Positions 26,975-36,358 are shown, counted from the stretch's first letter. The stretch is 64,000 bases of DNA from Oceanicola sp. 22II-s10i (GCF_002210105.1 NZ_AQQU01000001.1:1524501-1588500), one strand, 5' to 3'. Numbers and translations are program-made. Notes: a model not told the origin generated them from the letters alone.

Positions 26975-27772
26975 ATGCCCCAGTACGAAACCCTGATCTA
27001 CGACAAGGCCGACAACGGCGTCGTCACCATCACCCTCAATCGCCCCGACCGGATGAACACCCTCGGCGGCACGATGAAGCCCGACCTCTACGACGCGTTC
27101 CAGAACCAGATGCTGAACGACCGCGACGTGCGCTGCGTGATCCTGACCGGATCGGGTGAACGCGCCTTCTGTGCCGGTGCCGACATCAAGGAACGCGCCG
27201 CGAACCGCCCCCCTGCGGCGGAATATTACGCCAAGCAGAAGTTCACTCACGACCTCACCCGGCTGATCGAGGAATTCGAACGCCCCGTGATCGTCGCGAT
27301 CAACGGCGTCTGCCTGGGCGGCGGGATGGAGATCGCACTCTGCGGCGACATCCGCATCGCGGCGGATCATGCGAAACTCGGTCTGCCCGAGGTCAAGCTG
27401 GGCGTCCTGCCCGGCGCGGGCGGCACCCAGCGGATGCCGCGCCTGATCGGCGGGCCCAAGGCCAAGGAGCTGATGTTCACCGGCCGCCACATCACCGCGC
27501 AGGAGGCGTTGGACTACGGCATCGTCAACCGCGTCGTCCCGATGGCCGACCTGATGGCCACCGCCCGCGAACTGGCCGACGAGATCGCCGCGCAGCCGCC
27601 GCTGTCGGTCGCATTCATCAAGCAGGCGATCAACAAGGGGATGCAGGTCGGGATCGAGGAGGGGCTGGAATACGAACGCCTCGCCGCTTCTATGATCGTC
27701 GACAGCGAGGACCGCAAAGAGGGCATGGCCGCCTTCCTCGAAAAGCGCAAACCCGTGTTCAAGGGCCGCTGA
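26975..27772 (+). CDS. Enoyl-CoA hydratase/isomerase family protein
   Basis: 265 residues, crotonase fold. Oxyanion loop 'FCAGADIKE' (65-73) and both catalytic glutamates of true hydratases are present: E119 in 'GGGMEIAL' and E139 in 'LPEVKLG'. It should hydrate a 2-enoyl-CoA. Start is the ATG at 26975, after GAGGG. It lies four bases after the thiolase-like gene, so hydration followed by retro-aldol cleavage is a coherent sequence of steps. Confidence 0.93.
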   Translation: MPQYETLIYDKADNGVVTITLNRPDRMNTLGGTMKPDLYDAFQNQMLNDRDVRCVILTGSGERAFCAGADIKERAANRPPAAEYYAKQKFTHDLTRLIEEFERPVIVAINGVCLGGGMEIALCGDIRIAADHAKLGLPEVKLGVLPGAGGTQRMPRLIGGPKAKELMFTGRHITAQEALDYGIVNRVVPMADLMATARELADEIAAQPPLSVAFIKQAINKGMQVGIEEGLEYERLAASMIVDSEDRKEGMAAFLEKRKPVFKGR

Positions 27773-27773
27773 G

Positions 27774-28769
27774 GTGCATCCGCCCGTCTTCCGCACCCGG
27801 CTGACCGAGATGCTGGGCGTGCCGCATCCGATCATCGTCGGGGGCATGCAGCACCACAGCAAGGCCAGGTTCGTCGCCGCCTGCGCGCGGGCGGGCGCGA
27901 TGGCCTACATGACGGCCAAGAGCTTCGACTCGCCGGATCATTTCCGCGAGGGCGTGGCCGAATGCCTCGACCTCGCCGACGGCAATCCGTTCGGCGTGAA
28001 CTTCTCGATCTCGCGCTTCCGCTCGAACGAGATGAACGACGCCTGCCTCGACATCGCGCTGGCCCATGGCGTCACCCGGTTCGAGACGGCGGGCAGCCCG
28101 CCCGGCGATCTGCTGCCCCGCATCCACGACGCGGGCGGCGTGGTGCTGCACAAGTCCACGCAGGTCCGTCATGCGCTCAAGGCCGCCGAGGAGGGCGCCG
28201 ATGGCCTGATCGTCGTCGGCATGGAGGCCGGCGGCCACCCCGGCATGAACCCGCATCCCGGCCATGTCCTGCTCTCGCACCTCGTCCGGCAGACCGACGT
28301 GCCGGTGGTGCTCGGCGGCGGCATCGGCACCGGCGCGCAGATCCTCGGCGCATTGGCGCAGGGGGCCGAGGCGGCGCTGGTCGTGTCACGTTTCCTCACC
28401 GCGTCGGAAATCGAGGTGCATGAGAACTACAAGACCCGCATGCTCGAGGCCGGGATGGACGACACGCTGGCCGTCCTCGGCTCGCTCAAGGACACGTGGC
28501 GCGTGCTGCGCAACCGCACCTCGGAATGGGTCGCGGCGCGCGAGGTCGAACTGGCCGGGCAGGCCACCCGCGCCGATTTCGGCGAGGTCATCATGGGCGC
28601 GCACGCCCGTCGCCACGCCTATGGCGAGGGCGACATGGACGAGGGCCTGATGTCCTGCTCCTCCGCCGTCGGCCACGCCGACCGGATCGAGAGCGCGACC
28701 GAGATCGTCACGCGCCTGATGGCCGAGGCGCAGGCGGCCAGGGACGCGCTTGCCCACAAATTTCTTTAA
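27774..28769 (+). CDS. Nitronate monooxygenase-like FMN TIM-barrel protein
   Basis: 331 residues beginning at a GTG one base after the hydratase stop. It shows the 2-nitropropane dioxygenase/nitronate monooxygenase pattern: 'HPIIVGGMQ' at the N-terminus, the active-site 'AGGHPG' (152-157, H155), and '[21 protein letters not shown]' for the FMN phosphate. Members oxidise alkyl nitronates, but many in catabolic operons have other or unknown flavin functions, including enoyl reduction. It closes the DUF35-thiolase-hydratase operon. Confidence 0.85.
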   Translation: MHPPVFRTRLTEMLGVPHPIIVGGMQHHSKARFVAACARAGAMAYMTAKSFDSPDHFREGVAECLDLADGNPFGVNFSISRFRSNEMNDACLDIALAHGVTRFETAGSPPGDLLPRIHDAGGVVLHKSTQVRHALKAAEEGADGLIVVGMEAGGHPGMNPHPGHVLLSHLVRQTDVPVVLGGGIGTGAQILGALAQGAEAALVVSRFLTASEIEVHENYKTRMLEAGMDDTLAVLGSLKDTWRVLRNRTSEWVAAREVELAGQATRADFGEVIMGAHARRHAYGEGDMDEGLMSCSSAVGHADRIESATEIVTRLMAEAQAARDALAHKFL

Positions 28770-28780
28770 CCGCATTCCGG

Positions 28781-28832
28781 CTTCATCTTGCCGAAAATAT
28801 GCCCGGGGTCCGGAGGCAGCGCCCCCGGTCCG
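28781..28832 (+). repeat. Intergenic hairpin repeat, copy 1
   Basis: Sequence beginning CTTCATCTTGCCGAAAATAT followed by a GC hairpin (CCGGGG...CCCCGG) just after the nitronate monooxygenase stop. It shares its layout with copies at 29841-29914 and 44046-44093: CTTCWTCTKG, an AT-rich stretch, then a GGGG-type hairpin. From memory similar elements are frequent after genes in Rhodobacterales. It may act as terminator. Confidence 0.6.
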
Positions 28833-28903
28833 TCGCTTGCAGCCCGCGAAACCCTCCCCATATCCAAAGCGTTCATCCGCGACACGCGGGCAAGGAGGCT
28901 CAG

Positions 28904-29833
28904 ATGGGCTACGTGAAGACCGGGATACTGATGGCGGCGATGACCGCGCTCTTCATGGGCGTGGGCTACCTGATCGGCGGCTCCGGCGGCGCAGTGATCG
29001 CGCTGGTGGTCGCGGCGGCGATGAACGTCTTCACGTGGTGGAACTCGGACCGCATGGTCCTGAGGATGCACAACGCCCAGCCCGTGGCGCCCCGCGACCG
29101 GATGGGCCTGCACGACCTCGTTGGTGAACTGGCGAAGAACGCCGGCCTGCCGATGCCCGCCGTCTACCTGATCGACACGCCGCAGCCCAATGCCTTCGCC
29201 ACCGGCCGCAATCCGTCGAACGCCGCCGTGGCCGTGACTGCGGGCCTCATGAACACCCTCTCGCGTGAGGAACTGGCGGGCGTGATCGCCCACGAACTCG
29301 CCCATATCCGCAACCATGACACCGCGATCATGACCGTCACCGCGACTTTCGCCGGTGCGATCTCGATGCTGGCCAACTTCGCCCTGTTCTTCGGCGGTTC
29401 GCGCGAACGGCTCGGCCTCGTCGGCACGCTCATGATGATGATTCTTGCCCCGACGGCCGCTGCGCTGGTCCAGATGGCGATCAGCCGGACCCGCGAATAC
29501 GCCGCCGACAAGGCGGGGGCCGAGATCTGCGGCCAGCCGCTCTGGCTCGCCTCGGCGCTTCAGCGCATCCAGCAGGGCGCGGCGCGGATCGACAACGACG
29601 CGGCGGAACGCAACCCCGCCACAGCGCATATGTTCATCATCAACCCGCTGCACGCCCACAAGCGCGACAACCTCTTCGCGACCCACCCGGCGACCGAGAA
29701 CCGCGTCGCGGCCCTGCAGCAACTCGCCCAGACCATGGGCCGGTCTCCGACCGCGAACGCGGCGCCCCGCATGTCGCAGACGAGCGTCCCCAACACCCGC
29801 CGCCGTCCGCGCAACGACGGTCCCTGGAGCTGA
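28904..29833 (+). CDS. htpX: Zinc metalloprotease HtpX (M48)
   Basis: 309 residues. Two N-terminal membrane helices (about 7-25 and 28-45), zinc motif 'HELAH' (H130, E131, H134) and third ligand E198 in 'REYAAD', plus two further hydrophobic segments (about 145-163 and 172-192). HtpX is an inner-membrane quality-control protease that cleaves misfolded membrane proteins. AAGGAGG precedes the ATG by about six bases. The C-terminal tail is Ser/Arg/Pro rich and unstructured. It is flanked by two copies of the intergenic repeat and appears independent of the catabolic genes. Confidence 0.95.
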   Translation: MGYVKTGILMAAMTALFMGVGYLIGGSGGAVIALVVAAAMNVFTWWNSDRMVLRMHNAQPVAPRDRMGLHDLVGELAKNAGLPMPAVYLIDTPQPNAFATGRNPSNAAVAVTAGLMNTLSREELAGVIAHELAHIRNHDTAIMTVTATFAGAISMLANFALFFGGSRERLGLVGTLMMMILAPTAAALVQMAISRTREYAADKAGAEICGQPLWLASALQRIQQGAARIDNDAAERNPATAHMFIINPLHAHKRDNLFATHPATENRVAALQQLAQTMGRSPTANAAPRMSQTSVPNTRRRPRNDGPWS

Positions 29834-29840
29834 TTCCCAG

Positions 29841-29914
29841 CTTCATCTGGCCCGATAAACTCCGGGGGGAGACGCGGCCCGAAGGCCGCGACGGGGGGCT
29901 GGCCCCCCTCCGAC
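29841..29914 (+). repeat. Intergenic hairpin repeat, copy 2
   Basis: Starts CTTCATCTGGCCCGATAAACTCC and carries two hairpins, CGCGGCC-CGAA-GGCCGCG and GGGGGG-CTGG-CCCCCC. It lies between the convergent htpX and enoyl-CoA hydratase genes, so it likely terminates both. Confidence 0.6.
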
Positions 29915-29915
29915 G

Positions 29916-30680
29916 TCACTCGTCCTTGAACACCGGCGGCCGCTTCTCGAGCCGCGCCGTCCGGGCCTCGACCGCGTTCTCGGTCCGCCCCAGTTCCAGC
30001 GTGTATTTCTGCTCGAAGATATACCCGTCGCGCGGCGACATCAGTTCGACGAGGTTCGCCGACCGCTTGGCGATCTTCATGCCCGTGGGGTTCTTCGACG
30101 CGATGTCATGCGCCATCGCCATGACCGTCGGCATCAGGTCCTCGGGCTCCAGCGCCGCCTCGATGATGCCCAGCCGATAGAGCTCCTCGGCATCGAAGTT
30201 CTCGCCGGTGAACATCATGCGCCGCATCCGCGAGCGGCTGAAGAACTGCGCCAGCATCGACCCGCCCCCGGCCAGGCCGACGTTGATCTCGGGCATCCCG
30301 AAGGTCGCGTTCTTGGACGCGAAGATGATGTCGCAGGCCATCGCCAGCCCCATCCCGGCCCCGAGCGCCGCGCCGTTCACGGCGGCGATCACCGGCTTGT
30401 CGTTGTCCTTGATGGGCAGCGAGGTCTCGCGCACGATCCGGTTGTGCAGCGGCCCCTGTCCGGCCTTGGACGGGTCCGGCCGGTCCTTCAGGTCCGCGCC
30501 CGCGCAGAACACGTGGCCGTCGGCCGCCAGCACGGCACAGCGGACGTCGGGGCGTTCGTTGATCTCGTCGAAGGCCTCGGTCAGCTCGTAGCGCATGGCG
30601 CGCGACAGGGCGTTCACCTTGGGCCGGGCCAGCGTCACGACGGCGACGTAGTCCTTCACTTCGTAGCGGATGTTTTCCAT
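29916..30680 (-). CDS. Enoyl-CoA hydratase/isomerase family protein, one catalytic Glu missing
   Basis: 254 residues with crotonase fold and oxyanion loop 'FCAGADLKD' (58-66). At the position of the first catalytic glutamate of hydratases it has G111 ('LGAGMGLAM'); the second, E131 in 'MPEINVG', is kept. Activity may therefore be isomerase, hydrolase or other crotonase chemistry. It is closest in this window to 56425-57192, sharing the 'NVGLAGG' segment. It follows an ADP-forming acyl-CoA synthetase gene by 13 bp in one operon. Confidence 0.88.
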   Translation of the reverse strand: MENIRYEVKDYVAVVTLARPKVNALSRAMRYELTEAFDEINERPDVRCAVLAADGHVFCAGADLKDRPDPSKAGQGPLHNRIVRETSLPIKDNDKPVIAAVNGAALGAGMGLAMACDIIFASKNATFGMPEINVGLAGGGSMLAQFFSRSRMRRMMFTGENFDAEELYRLGIIEAALEPEDLMPTVMAMAHDIASKNPTGMKIAKRSANLVELMSPRDGYIFEQKYTLELGRTENAVEARTARLEKRPPVFKDE

Positions 30681-30693
30681 TTTGCGTCTCCGT

Positions 30694-32775
30694 TCAGTCG
30701 CGGGTGCCGATCAGGGCGTCGAGCACGAGCCCGCCATTTTCCTTCAGTCGGAAGGGGTTGATGTCGATTTCGCTGATGTTGAATTTCGGGTCGGCGACCA
30801 GATGGCTGACCGCGCTCACCGCCTCGCTCAGCGCGTCGAGGTCCATCTGCGGCCCGCCGCGCCAGCCGGTCAACAGGGCGGAGGATTTGGTGGACAGCAC
30901 CAGTTCTTTCGCCTGCCGCGCCGAGACGGGTGCGGGGGCCAGCGCCACGTCGTGGAACAGTTCCGCCGCCGTGCCGCCGAGGCCCACCATCACCATTGGT
31001 CCGAAATTCGCGTCCTGCGAGCCGCCGATGATCATCTCGACCCCGCCCTCGACCTGCTCGATCACCGCGATTCCGGCGATCCGGGCGTCGGGCTTGGCGG
31101 CTTTCGCACGGGAGAGGATGCCGTCATAGGCCTCTCTCAGCGCCGCCTCGTCGCGGATGTTCAGCACCACGCCGCCGATCTCGGTCTTGTGGGGCAGGTC
31201 CTCGCTGACGATCTTGGCGACCACCGGAAAGCCGATTTTCGCCCCTGCCGCAGCCGCCTCGTCGGCACTCTGGCAGAGCACCTCCGCCGGGCCCTTCAGG
31301 CCCGCGCCCTCCAGGTACTTTTTGGCCGCCACCTCGTCCCCGCCCCCGAACGGCGCGGAGGGCAGGGCGGGGGCGGACACCTCGGCCTCGGCCGCGCGGG
31401 CCGCCGTCTGCAGGCGGCGGGAATTCCACGCCCCGGCGATCGCGCGGATGGCGCGGTCGGGGTCCAGCACGTCGGCGATACCGGCCTCGTGCATCATCGG
31501 GCGGTATTCGTCGTAGAGGAAGGTCGACAGGACCACGGCGAGGTCGGGGTATTTCTTCTTCACCTCGATCACGCGTTCCGAGAACACCTTGATCCGTTCG
31601 CTGCGCCCGACGAAGGCGAAGTAGAGCTGGATCGTCCCGTATTGCCCGTCCTGCGCCAGCGCCTCCAGCAGCGCGCCCGCTTTGCCGATGTCGGTGCCGA
31701 CGTTCGCGGTCGCGTCGATCGGGTTCTGACCGATGCAGAGCGGGTAGATTTCGTGCAGCTTGGCCAGCGTCTCGGGCTTGGCCGGGGCCGCGTCCAGCCC
31801 CACGTCCGCCGCCGCGTCCGCCGCGATGATCCCCGCGCCGCCCGAGATGGTCAGCACGGCGACCTTGTCGTTCTGGGGACGCCCTGCGACCGAGGCCACA
31901 AGCGCGTATTCCAGCATATCGTCGATCGACCGCGTCCGCACGGCGCCGGTCGCTTCGAACACCGCCGAGAAGGCCACGTCGTTTCCGGCCATCCGGCCCG
32001 TGTGCGACATCGCCGCCTGAGCGCCGACATCCGACCGGCCGACCTTGCACATGAAGACCGGCTTGTCCGCCCGCGCCGCCGCCATCAGCGCCTTGCGCAG
32101 TTTCGGTCCGTCGTTGCACGCCTCCAGCGCGGCACAGATCACGTGGGTGTTCGGATCCTCGGCCATCGCCTCGATGAAATCCGCAGCCTCCAGATCGCCT
32201 TCGTTGCCGCAGAAGATGCCGTGCGACAGCCCCAGCCCCATGTCGAAGGCGCGGCCCATCACGTGGGTGCCGAGCGCGCCGGACTGGGTGATGATCCCCA
32301 CATGCCCCGGCTTGGGCTTGTTCGCCATCAGGTAGCCCGAGAAGGTCGCGTTGAACTTGTTCGCCGCGCTGATGCAGCCCAGCGAGTTCGGGCCCGAGAA
32401 CCGCATCCCGGCGTCCTGCGCAATCTTCTTGATCCGCGCCTGAGCCGCCTTGCCTGCCTCGCCCTCCTCGCCGAAGCCCGCCGACAGGATGATCGCCGTC
32501 TTCACGCCCTTGGCGGCGCATTCGGTCAGGGCCGGTTCCACGCCGTCCGAGGGGATGCAGATCACCGCGCAATCCGGCGCCTTGGGCAGGTCCGCCGCGC
32601 TGCGGAAGGCCGGCATCCCCTGCACCAGGTCCGATTTGGGGTGGATGACGAAGATATCCCCGGTGTAGCCGCCCGAGATCATGTTGGCGAGCACCCGCCC
32701 GCCCATCTTGTTCGGGTCGGTCGACGCGCCGTAGAGCACCACGGATTTGGGGTTCAGGAAGTCTTCGGTCAGCAT
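30694..32775 (-). CDS. ADP-forming acyl-CoA synthetase (acetate-CoA ligase family), second copy
   Basis: 693 residues. N-terminal CoA-binding domain 'SVVLYGASTDP', 'GIITQSGALG' (160-169), phospho-histidine H258 in 'AAMSHTGRMAG', and a C-terminal ATP-grasp region (about 480-693, ending 'EIDINPFRL'). It activates a carboxylic acid to its CoA ester. Overall layout equals that of 21263-23392, but sequences are quite different, suggesting different substrates. It forms an operon with the downstream enoyl-CoA hydratase-like gene. A candidate operator lies about 45 bp upstream of the start. Confidence 0.9.
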   Translation of the reverse strand: MLTEDFLNPKSVVLYGASTDPNKMGGRVLANMISGGYTGDIFVIHPKSDLVQGMPAFRSAADLPKAPDCAVICIPSDGVEPALTECAAKGVKTAIILSAGFGEEGEAGKAAQARIKKIAQDAGMRFSGPNSLGCISAANKFNATFSGYLMANKPKPGHVGIITQSGALGTHVMGRAFDMGLGLSHGIFCGNEGDLEAADFIEAMAEDPNTHVICAALEACNDGPKLRKALMAAARADKPVFMCKVGRSDVGAQAAMSHTGRMAGNDVAFSAVFEATGAVRTRSIDDMLEYALVASVAGRPQNDKVAVLTISGGAGIIAADAAADVGLDAAPAKPETLAKLHEIYPLCIGQNPIDATANVGTDIGKAGALLEALAQDGQYGTIQLYFAFVGRSERIKVFSERVIEVKKKYPDLAVVLSTFLYDEYRPMMHEAGIADVLDPDRAIRAIAGAWNSRRLQTAARAAEAEVSAPALPSAPFGGGDEVAAKKYLEGAGLKGPAEVLCQSADEAAAAGAKIGFPVVAKIVSEDLPHKTEIGGVVLNIRDEAALREAYDGILSRAKAAKPDARIAGIAVIEQVEGGVEMIIGGSQDANFGPMVMVGLGGTAAELFHDVALAPAPVSARQAKELVLSTKSSALLTGWRGGPQMDLDALSEAVSAVSHLVADPKFNISEIDINPFRLKENGGLVLDALIGTRD

Positions 32776-32819
32776 GGATGTCCTCTGGGCAGGCGGCGTG
32801 CGGCCCTAAGAGGGCCCTG

Positions 32820-32835
32820 TTTTACCTGCCGGACG
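32820..32835. promoter_or_regulatory. Candidate TetR operator, site 4 (second acyl-CoA synthetase operon)
   Basis: TTTTACCTGCCGGACG resembles site 2 (TTTTACTTGCGGGTCA), differing at two positions in the first 13 bases. It sits 45 bp upstream of the minus-strand synthetase start. A short inverted repeat GGCCCT-AAG-AGGGCC (32802-32816) lies between the site and the gene. Confidence 0.35.
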
Positions 32836-33003
32836 ATAAGCGCCGCCCGATCCGCAGGCACCTTGGACCCCCCAACGTTTCACATTCTTGGCGAGTCCGG
32901 TGCGCGCCTGCGCAGGCGGGTTGAGCGTGCCGTGTGGCGGGCATAGACTTCGGACTGGAGGCGCGAAAAAGATGGGAAATTTCAACGGTTTTCTGGCGAT
33001 CCG

Positions 33004-33951
33004 ATGCGAACCGTCCTGATCACGGGTGCCGCGGGCTTCCTCGGTCGCCGGCTGACGTCCGCGCTTATATCGACAGGGTCGCTGAACGGAAGCCCGATCG
33101 GTCGGCTCGTGCTGGCCGACCTTGCCGCGGTGCCCGTGCCCGAGGCGGGGGGCATCGACATCGTGACCCGGCAGGGAGACATTTCCGACCCCGCGTTCCT
33201 CGACACCCTCGTTGCCGAGCGGCCGGACACCATCTTCCACCTCGCCTCTCTCCTCACGCTTCAGGCCGAGGCCGATCCATCCCGCGCCTTCGCCGTCAAC
33301 GTGGAACCGCTGCGCCGTCTGATCGACGGTGCCGAGAATTGCCCCCGCGTTGTCTTCACCTCGTCCATCGCCATTCACGGCGGCACCCTGCCGGATCGCG
33401 TCGGCGACGGGCTGAACCCCGTTCCGGCGACGACCTACGGCACGCACAAGGCGATCAACGAACTGTTGATCGCCGATTATTCCCGGCATGGACGCATAGA
33501 CGGTCGCTGCCTGCGGCTTCCCATCGTGGTCACGCGGCCCGGCGCGCCATTGCCGGCAATCTCGGACCAGGTCGCCGGGATCATCCGCGAACCGCTCGCC
33601 GGTATCGACCTGACCGCGCCGCTGGCACCGGACACGCCCGTGGCCATCGTCTCGGCCGGGGCCGTCGTCGCCGCGCTCATCCGCCTGCATGACACCGAAG
33701 CCGCCGACCTGCCGCAGAAGCGGGCCCTGAACCTGCCGGCGCTGACCGTGACCGTGGCCGAGATGGTCGCCGCCGGGCAGCGCCACGGGGCCACCGGCCG
33801 GGTCACCTACAGGCCCGATCCACAGGTGCAGGCCATCGTCGACGGCTGGCCGCGCCATTTCGTGTCCGAGGCGGCGGCGGGGCTGGGCATCGCACCGGAC
33901 GCCGATCTTGACGCGCTGATCCGCGACCATCTGGACAACAGGGAGGGCTGA
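33004..33951 (+). CDS. NAD-dependent epimerase/dehydratase family protein (D-erythronate dehydrogenase-like)
   Basis: 315 residues, extended SDR. Cofactor loop 'TGAAGFLG' (7-14), D60 in 'QGDISDP', and catalytic Y145/K149 in 'TTYGTHKAINE'. The sequence is of the type annotated as D-erythronate dehydrogenase, although other NAD-linked sugar-acid or hydroxy-ketone activities are possible. It heads a three-gene operon with a flavin monooxygenase (one base gap) and a cyclase-family hydrolase. No clear ribosome site precedes the ATG. Confidence 0.82.
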   Translation: MRTVLITGAAGFLGRRLTSALISTGSLNGSPIGRLVLADLAAVPVPEAGGIDIVTRQGDISDPAFLDTLVAERPDTIFHLASLLTLQAEADPSRAFAVNVEPLRRLIDGAENCPRVVFTSSIAIHGGTLPDRVGDGLNPVPATTYGTHKAINELLIADYSRHGRIDGRCLRLPIVVTRPGAPLPAISDQVAGIIREPLAGIDLTAPLAPDTPVAIVSAGAVVAALIRLHDTEAADLPQKRALNLPALTVTVAEMVAAGQRHGATGRVTYRPDPQVQAIVDGWPRHFVSEAAAGLGIAPDADLDALIRDHLDNREG

Positions 33952-33952
33952 C

Positions 33953-35272
33953 ATGGCCGAGGTCTGCATCATAGGCGCGGGATCGTCCGGCGTGACGGTC
34001 GCCAAGTCGCTGAAGGCGGCCGGGGTCAGCTTCGACATCTTCGAAAAGGGGTCGGACATCGGCGGCATGTGGCGCTACGAGAACGACAACGGCCAGTCGT
34101 CCTGCTATGCCTCGCTCCACATCGACACCTCTCGGCCCAACCTCGGCTATCCGGACTTCCCGATCGACCCGACGTTGCCGGATTTCCTGAGCCACGCGCA
34201 GTTCCTCGGCCACCTCGAGCGCTACGCCGATCATTTCGGCATCCGCCCGCTCGTGACGTTCAACACCGAGGTCGAAAGCGTTCTGCCCGATGGCGACGGT
34301 TTCCTCGTCACGCTGAAGGGGGGCGAGACCCGCCACTACCGCGCGGTGGTCGTCGCGAACGGCCACCTCTCGGCCCCACGCCTGCCGGCCTTCGACGGGC
34401 AGTTCGACGGCGACACCATCCATTCCCACCACTACCGCACTGCCGCCCCCTACGAGGGCAAGCGCGTGATGGTCGTGGGCATCGGCAACTCGGCCGTCGA
34501 CATCGTCGTCGACATCGCGCGCCGGGCGGAGCAGGTGATCCTGTCCACCCGCCGCTCGGCCTGGGTGATGCCCAAGTATCTCTTCGGCATCCCGGTCGAC
34601 CAAGTCTCGTCCCGCATCGCCCGGCTGACCCGCCTGCCGACGCCGCAGGTCCGCCGGATCATGGCCCGGCTGGTCCGCACCTTCGCCGGGCGGCAGGAAC
34701 GTTTCGGCCTGCGCCGGCCCGAACATCCGATGTGGCGCGAACATGCCACCCTGTCGAACGACCTGCTGCCCTACGTGGGTCACGGCTACATCGCGCTGAA
34801 GCCCAATGTCGAACGGCTGAACGGCGACACGGTCCTGTTCGAGGACGGCAGCGAGGAGAAGGTCGACGCCATCGTCTATGCCACCGGCTACCGGCTCGAC
34901 TTCCCGTTTCTCAGCGAGGCGGTGTTCGACCCCGAGATGGAGGCCGGACGCCTTTACCGCCGCATGGTTTCGCTGCATCACCCCGGCCTGATCTTCGCGG
35001 GCCTGCTGCAACCTGTCGGGCCCACCATACCGCTGGTCGAGATACAGGGCCGCTGGATCGCCGCCTACCTCGCGGGCCGTATCGCGCTGCCCGACCGGGC
35101 GGACCAGACCGCCGAGGTCGAGGCGCATCGCGACTACCAGCGCCGGACTTATCTCGACGCCGCGCGCTACGTACTGGAGGTCGATTTCAAGACCTACGCC
35201 CGGCAGATGGCAAAGGACATGGCCGCCGCATCCGCGACCCCGGCCGCTCAAGGAGGAGACCACCACCCATGA
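33953..35272 (+). CDS. Flavin-containing monooxygenase (class B, FMO type)
   Basis: 439 residues. FAD motif 'GAGSSG' (8-13), FMO signature F151-x-G-xxx-H157-xxx-Y161 ('FDGDTIHSHHY'), and NADPH motif 'GIGNSA' (176-181), then 'ATGYRLDFPF'. The Tyr at the end of the signature fits FMO rather than Baeyer-Villiger enzymes (which have Trp). It would oxygenate an N, S or carbonyl centre with NADPH and O2. Its stop overlaps the start of the cyclase-family gene (ATGA). Confidence 0.9.
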   Translation: MAEVCIIGAGSSGVTVAKSLKAAGVSFDIFEKGSDIGGMWRYENDNGQSSCYASLHIDTSRPNLGYPDFPIDPTLPDFLSHAQFLGHLERYADHFGIRPLVTFNTEVESVLPDGDGFLVTLKGGETRHYRAVVVANGHLSAPRLPAFDGQFDGDTIHSHHYRTAAPYEGKRVMVVGIGNSAVDIVVDIARRAEQVILSTRRSAWVMPKYLFGIPVDQVSSRIARLTRLPTPQVRRIMARLVRTFAGRQERFGLRRPEHPMWREHATLSNDLLPYVGHGYIALKPNVERLNGDTVLFEDGSEEKVDAIVYATGYRLDFPFLSEAVFDPEMEAGRLYRRMVSLHHPGLIFAGLLQPVGPTIPLVEIQGRWIAAYLAGRIALPDRADQTAEVEAHRDYQRRTYLDAARYVLEVDFKTYARQMAKDMAAASATPAAQGGDHHP

Positions 35273-36312
35273 CCAATCCCCGCTGGACCCGCCGTCCCGA
35301 AGGCTCGAACTGGGGCGATTTCGGCCCCGACGACCAGCTTGGCCGTCTGAACCTGATCACGCCGGAAAAGGTGCGGCAGGGCGTGGCCGAGGTGACCGAC
35401 GGCATCAGCTTCTGCCTGTCGTTGCCGCTGGACAAGCCGGGCGGCAACGCGCTGAACCCGCGCCGCTATCCGCCGGTACTCCGTCCGACCCTGCGCGGCG
35501 ACGCGGTCAACTTCATCGCGACCTCCGACGGTGCGCCGGATGTGCTGTGCGACGACCTCGCGATCATCCACCTGCAGTATTCGACCCAGTGGGACGCCTT
35601 TTCCCATGTCGGCGGGCGGTTCGACGTGGATGGCGACGGTAAGGACGAGCACGTCTTCTATAACGGCTATCGCGGCGGCGAAGACATCACCGGACCGTCC
35701 GATCCGCAGGACGCGGGTGTCCGCGCCTCGATGAAAACGGAAAGCACCTCGCGCGCGGCCAAGCTTGGGGTGGAGAACGCGGCGGTGCACGGCATGCAGG
35801 GCCGCGCGGTGATGATCGACCTGCGCCACCATTACGGCGACGCCCGCACCTACGTCGGCTATGACGAGCTGATGCGCGTGCTGGAGGCCGACAACGTCAC
35901 GGTCGAGACCGGCGACATGGCCTGTTTCCACACCGGTTTCGGGCAGCGCATCCTCGACATGGGCGATCCAGACGAAGAGGTGCTGCACAACTCCTGCGCC
36001 GTGCTGAACGGGCGCGATCCCAGGCTGCTGAACTGGGTGACGGACAGCGGTGTCACCGCGCTGATCTCGGACAACTACGCGGTCGAGGGGTTGCCGGCGC
36101 AGCCCTGTGACCACGACCACGAATGTTCGAACCTGCCGCTGCACGAGCATTGCCTTTTCAAGAACGGTATCCCGCTGGGCGAGCTCTGGCACCTGACCCC
36201 GCTGGCCGAATGGCTGCGCGCGCGGAACCGGTCGCGGTTCCTGCTGACCGCCCCGCCGCTGCGTCTGCCCGGCGCTGTCGGCTCGCCGGTCACACCGATC
36301 GCGACGGTCTGA
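35269..36312 (+). CDS. Cyclase family protein (putative metal-dependent hydrolase)
   Basis: 347 residues, start set by AAGGAGGAG and the ATGA overlap with the monooxygenase. It has the PF04199-type pattern: 'TQWDAFSHVGGRFD' (106-119), which corresponds to the metal-binding HxGTHxD motif with changes, then 'VMIDLRHHYG' and 'ETGDMACFHTGFG'. Relatives include kynurenine formamidase and isatin hydrolase. A ring-opening or amide hydrolysis after monooxygenation is plausible but unproven. Confidence 0.85.
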   Translation: MTNPRWTRRPEGSNWGDFGPDDQLGRLNLITPEKVRQGVAEVTDGISFCLSLPLDKPGGNALNPRRYPPVLRPTLRGDAVNFIATSDGAPDVLCDDLAIIHLQYSTQWDAFSHVGGRFDVDGDGKDEHVFYNGYRGGEDITGPSDPQDAGVRASMKTESTSRAAKLGVENAAVHGMQGRAVMIDLRHHYGDARTYVGYDELMRVLEADNVTVETGDMACFHTGFGQRILDMGDPDEEVLHNSCAVLNGRDPRLLNWVTDSGVTALISDNYAVEGLPAQPCDHDHECSNLPLHEHCLFKNGIPLGELWHLTPLAEWLRARNRSRFLLTAPPLRLPGAVGSPVTPIATV

Positions 36313-36358
36313 ACATGGACAGGCCCGGCTGCCGCGACGGTGGCCGGGCTGAGATCGG

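Noticed and set aside
28781-29914. CRISPR-like spacing of repeats around htpX
   Set aside because: Only two copies flank a gene of 930 bp, with hairpin-type sequence; this is an intergenic element family, not a CRISPR array.
34069-35268. N-terminal extension making a 747-residue fusion with the cyclase-family protein
   Set aside because: It is an out-of-frame overlap with the flavin monooxygenase; the real start has AAGGAGGAG.
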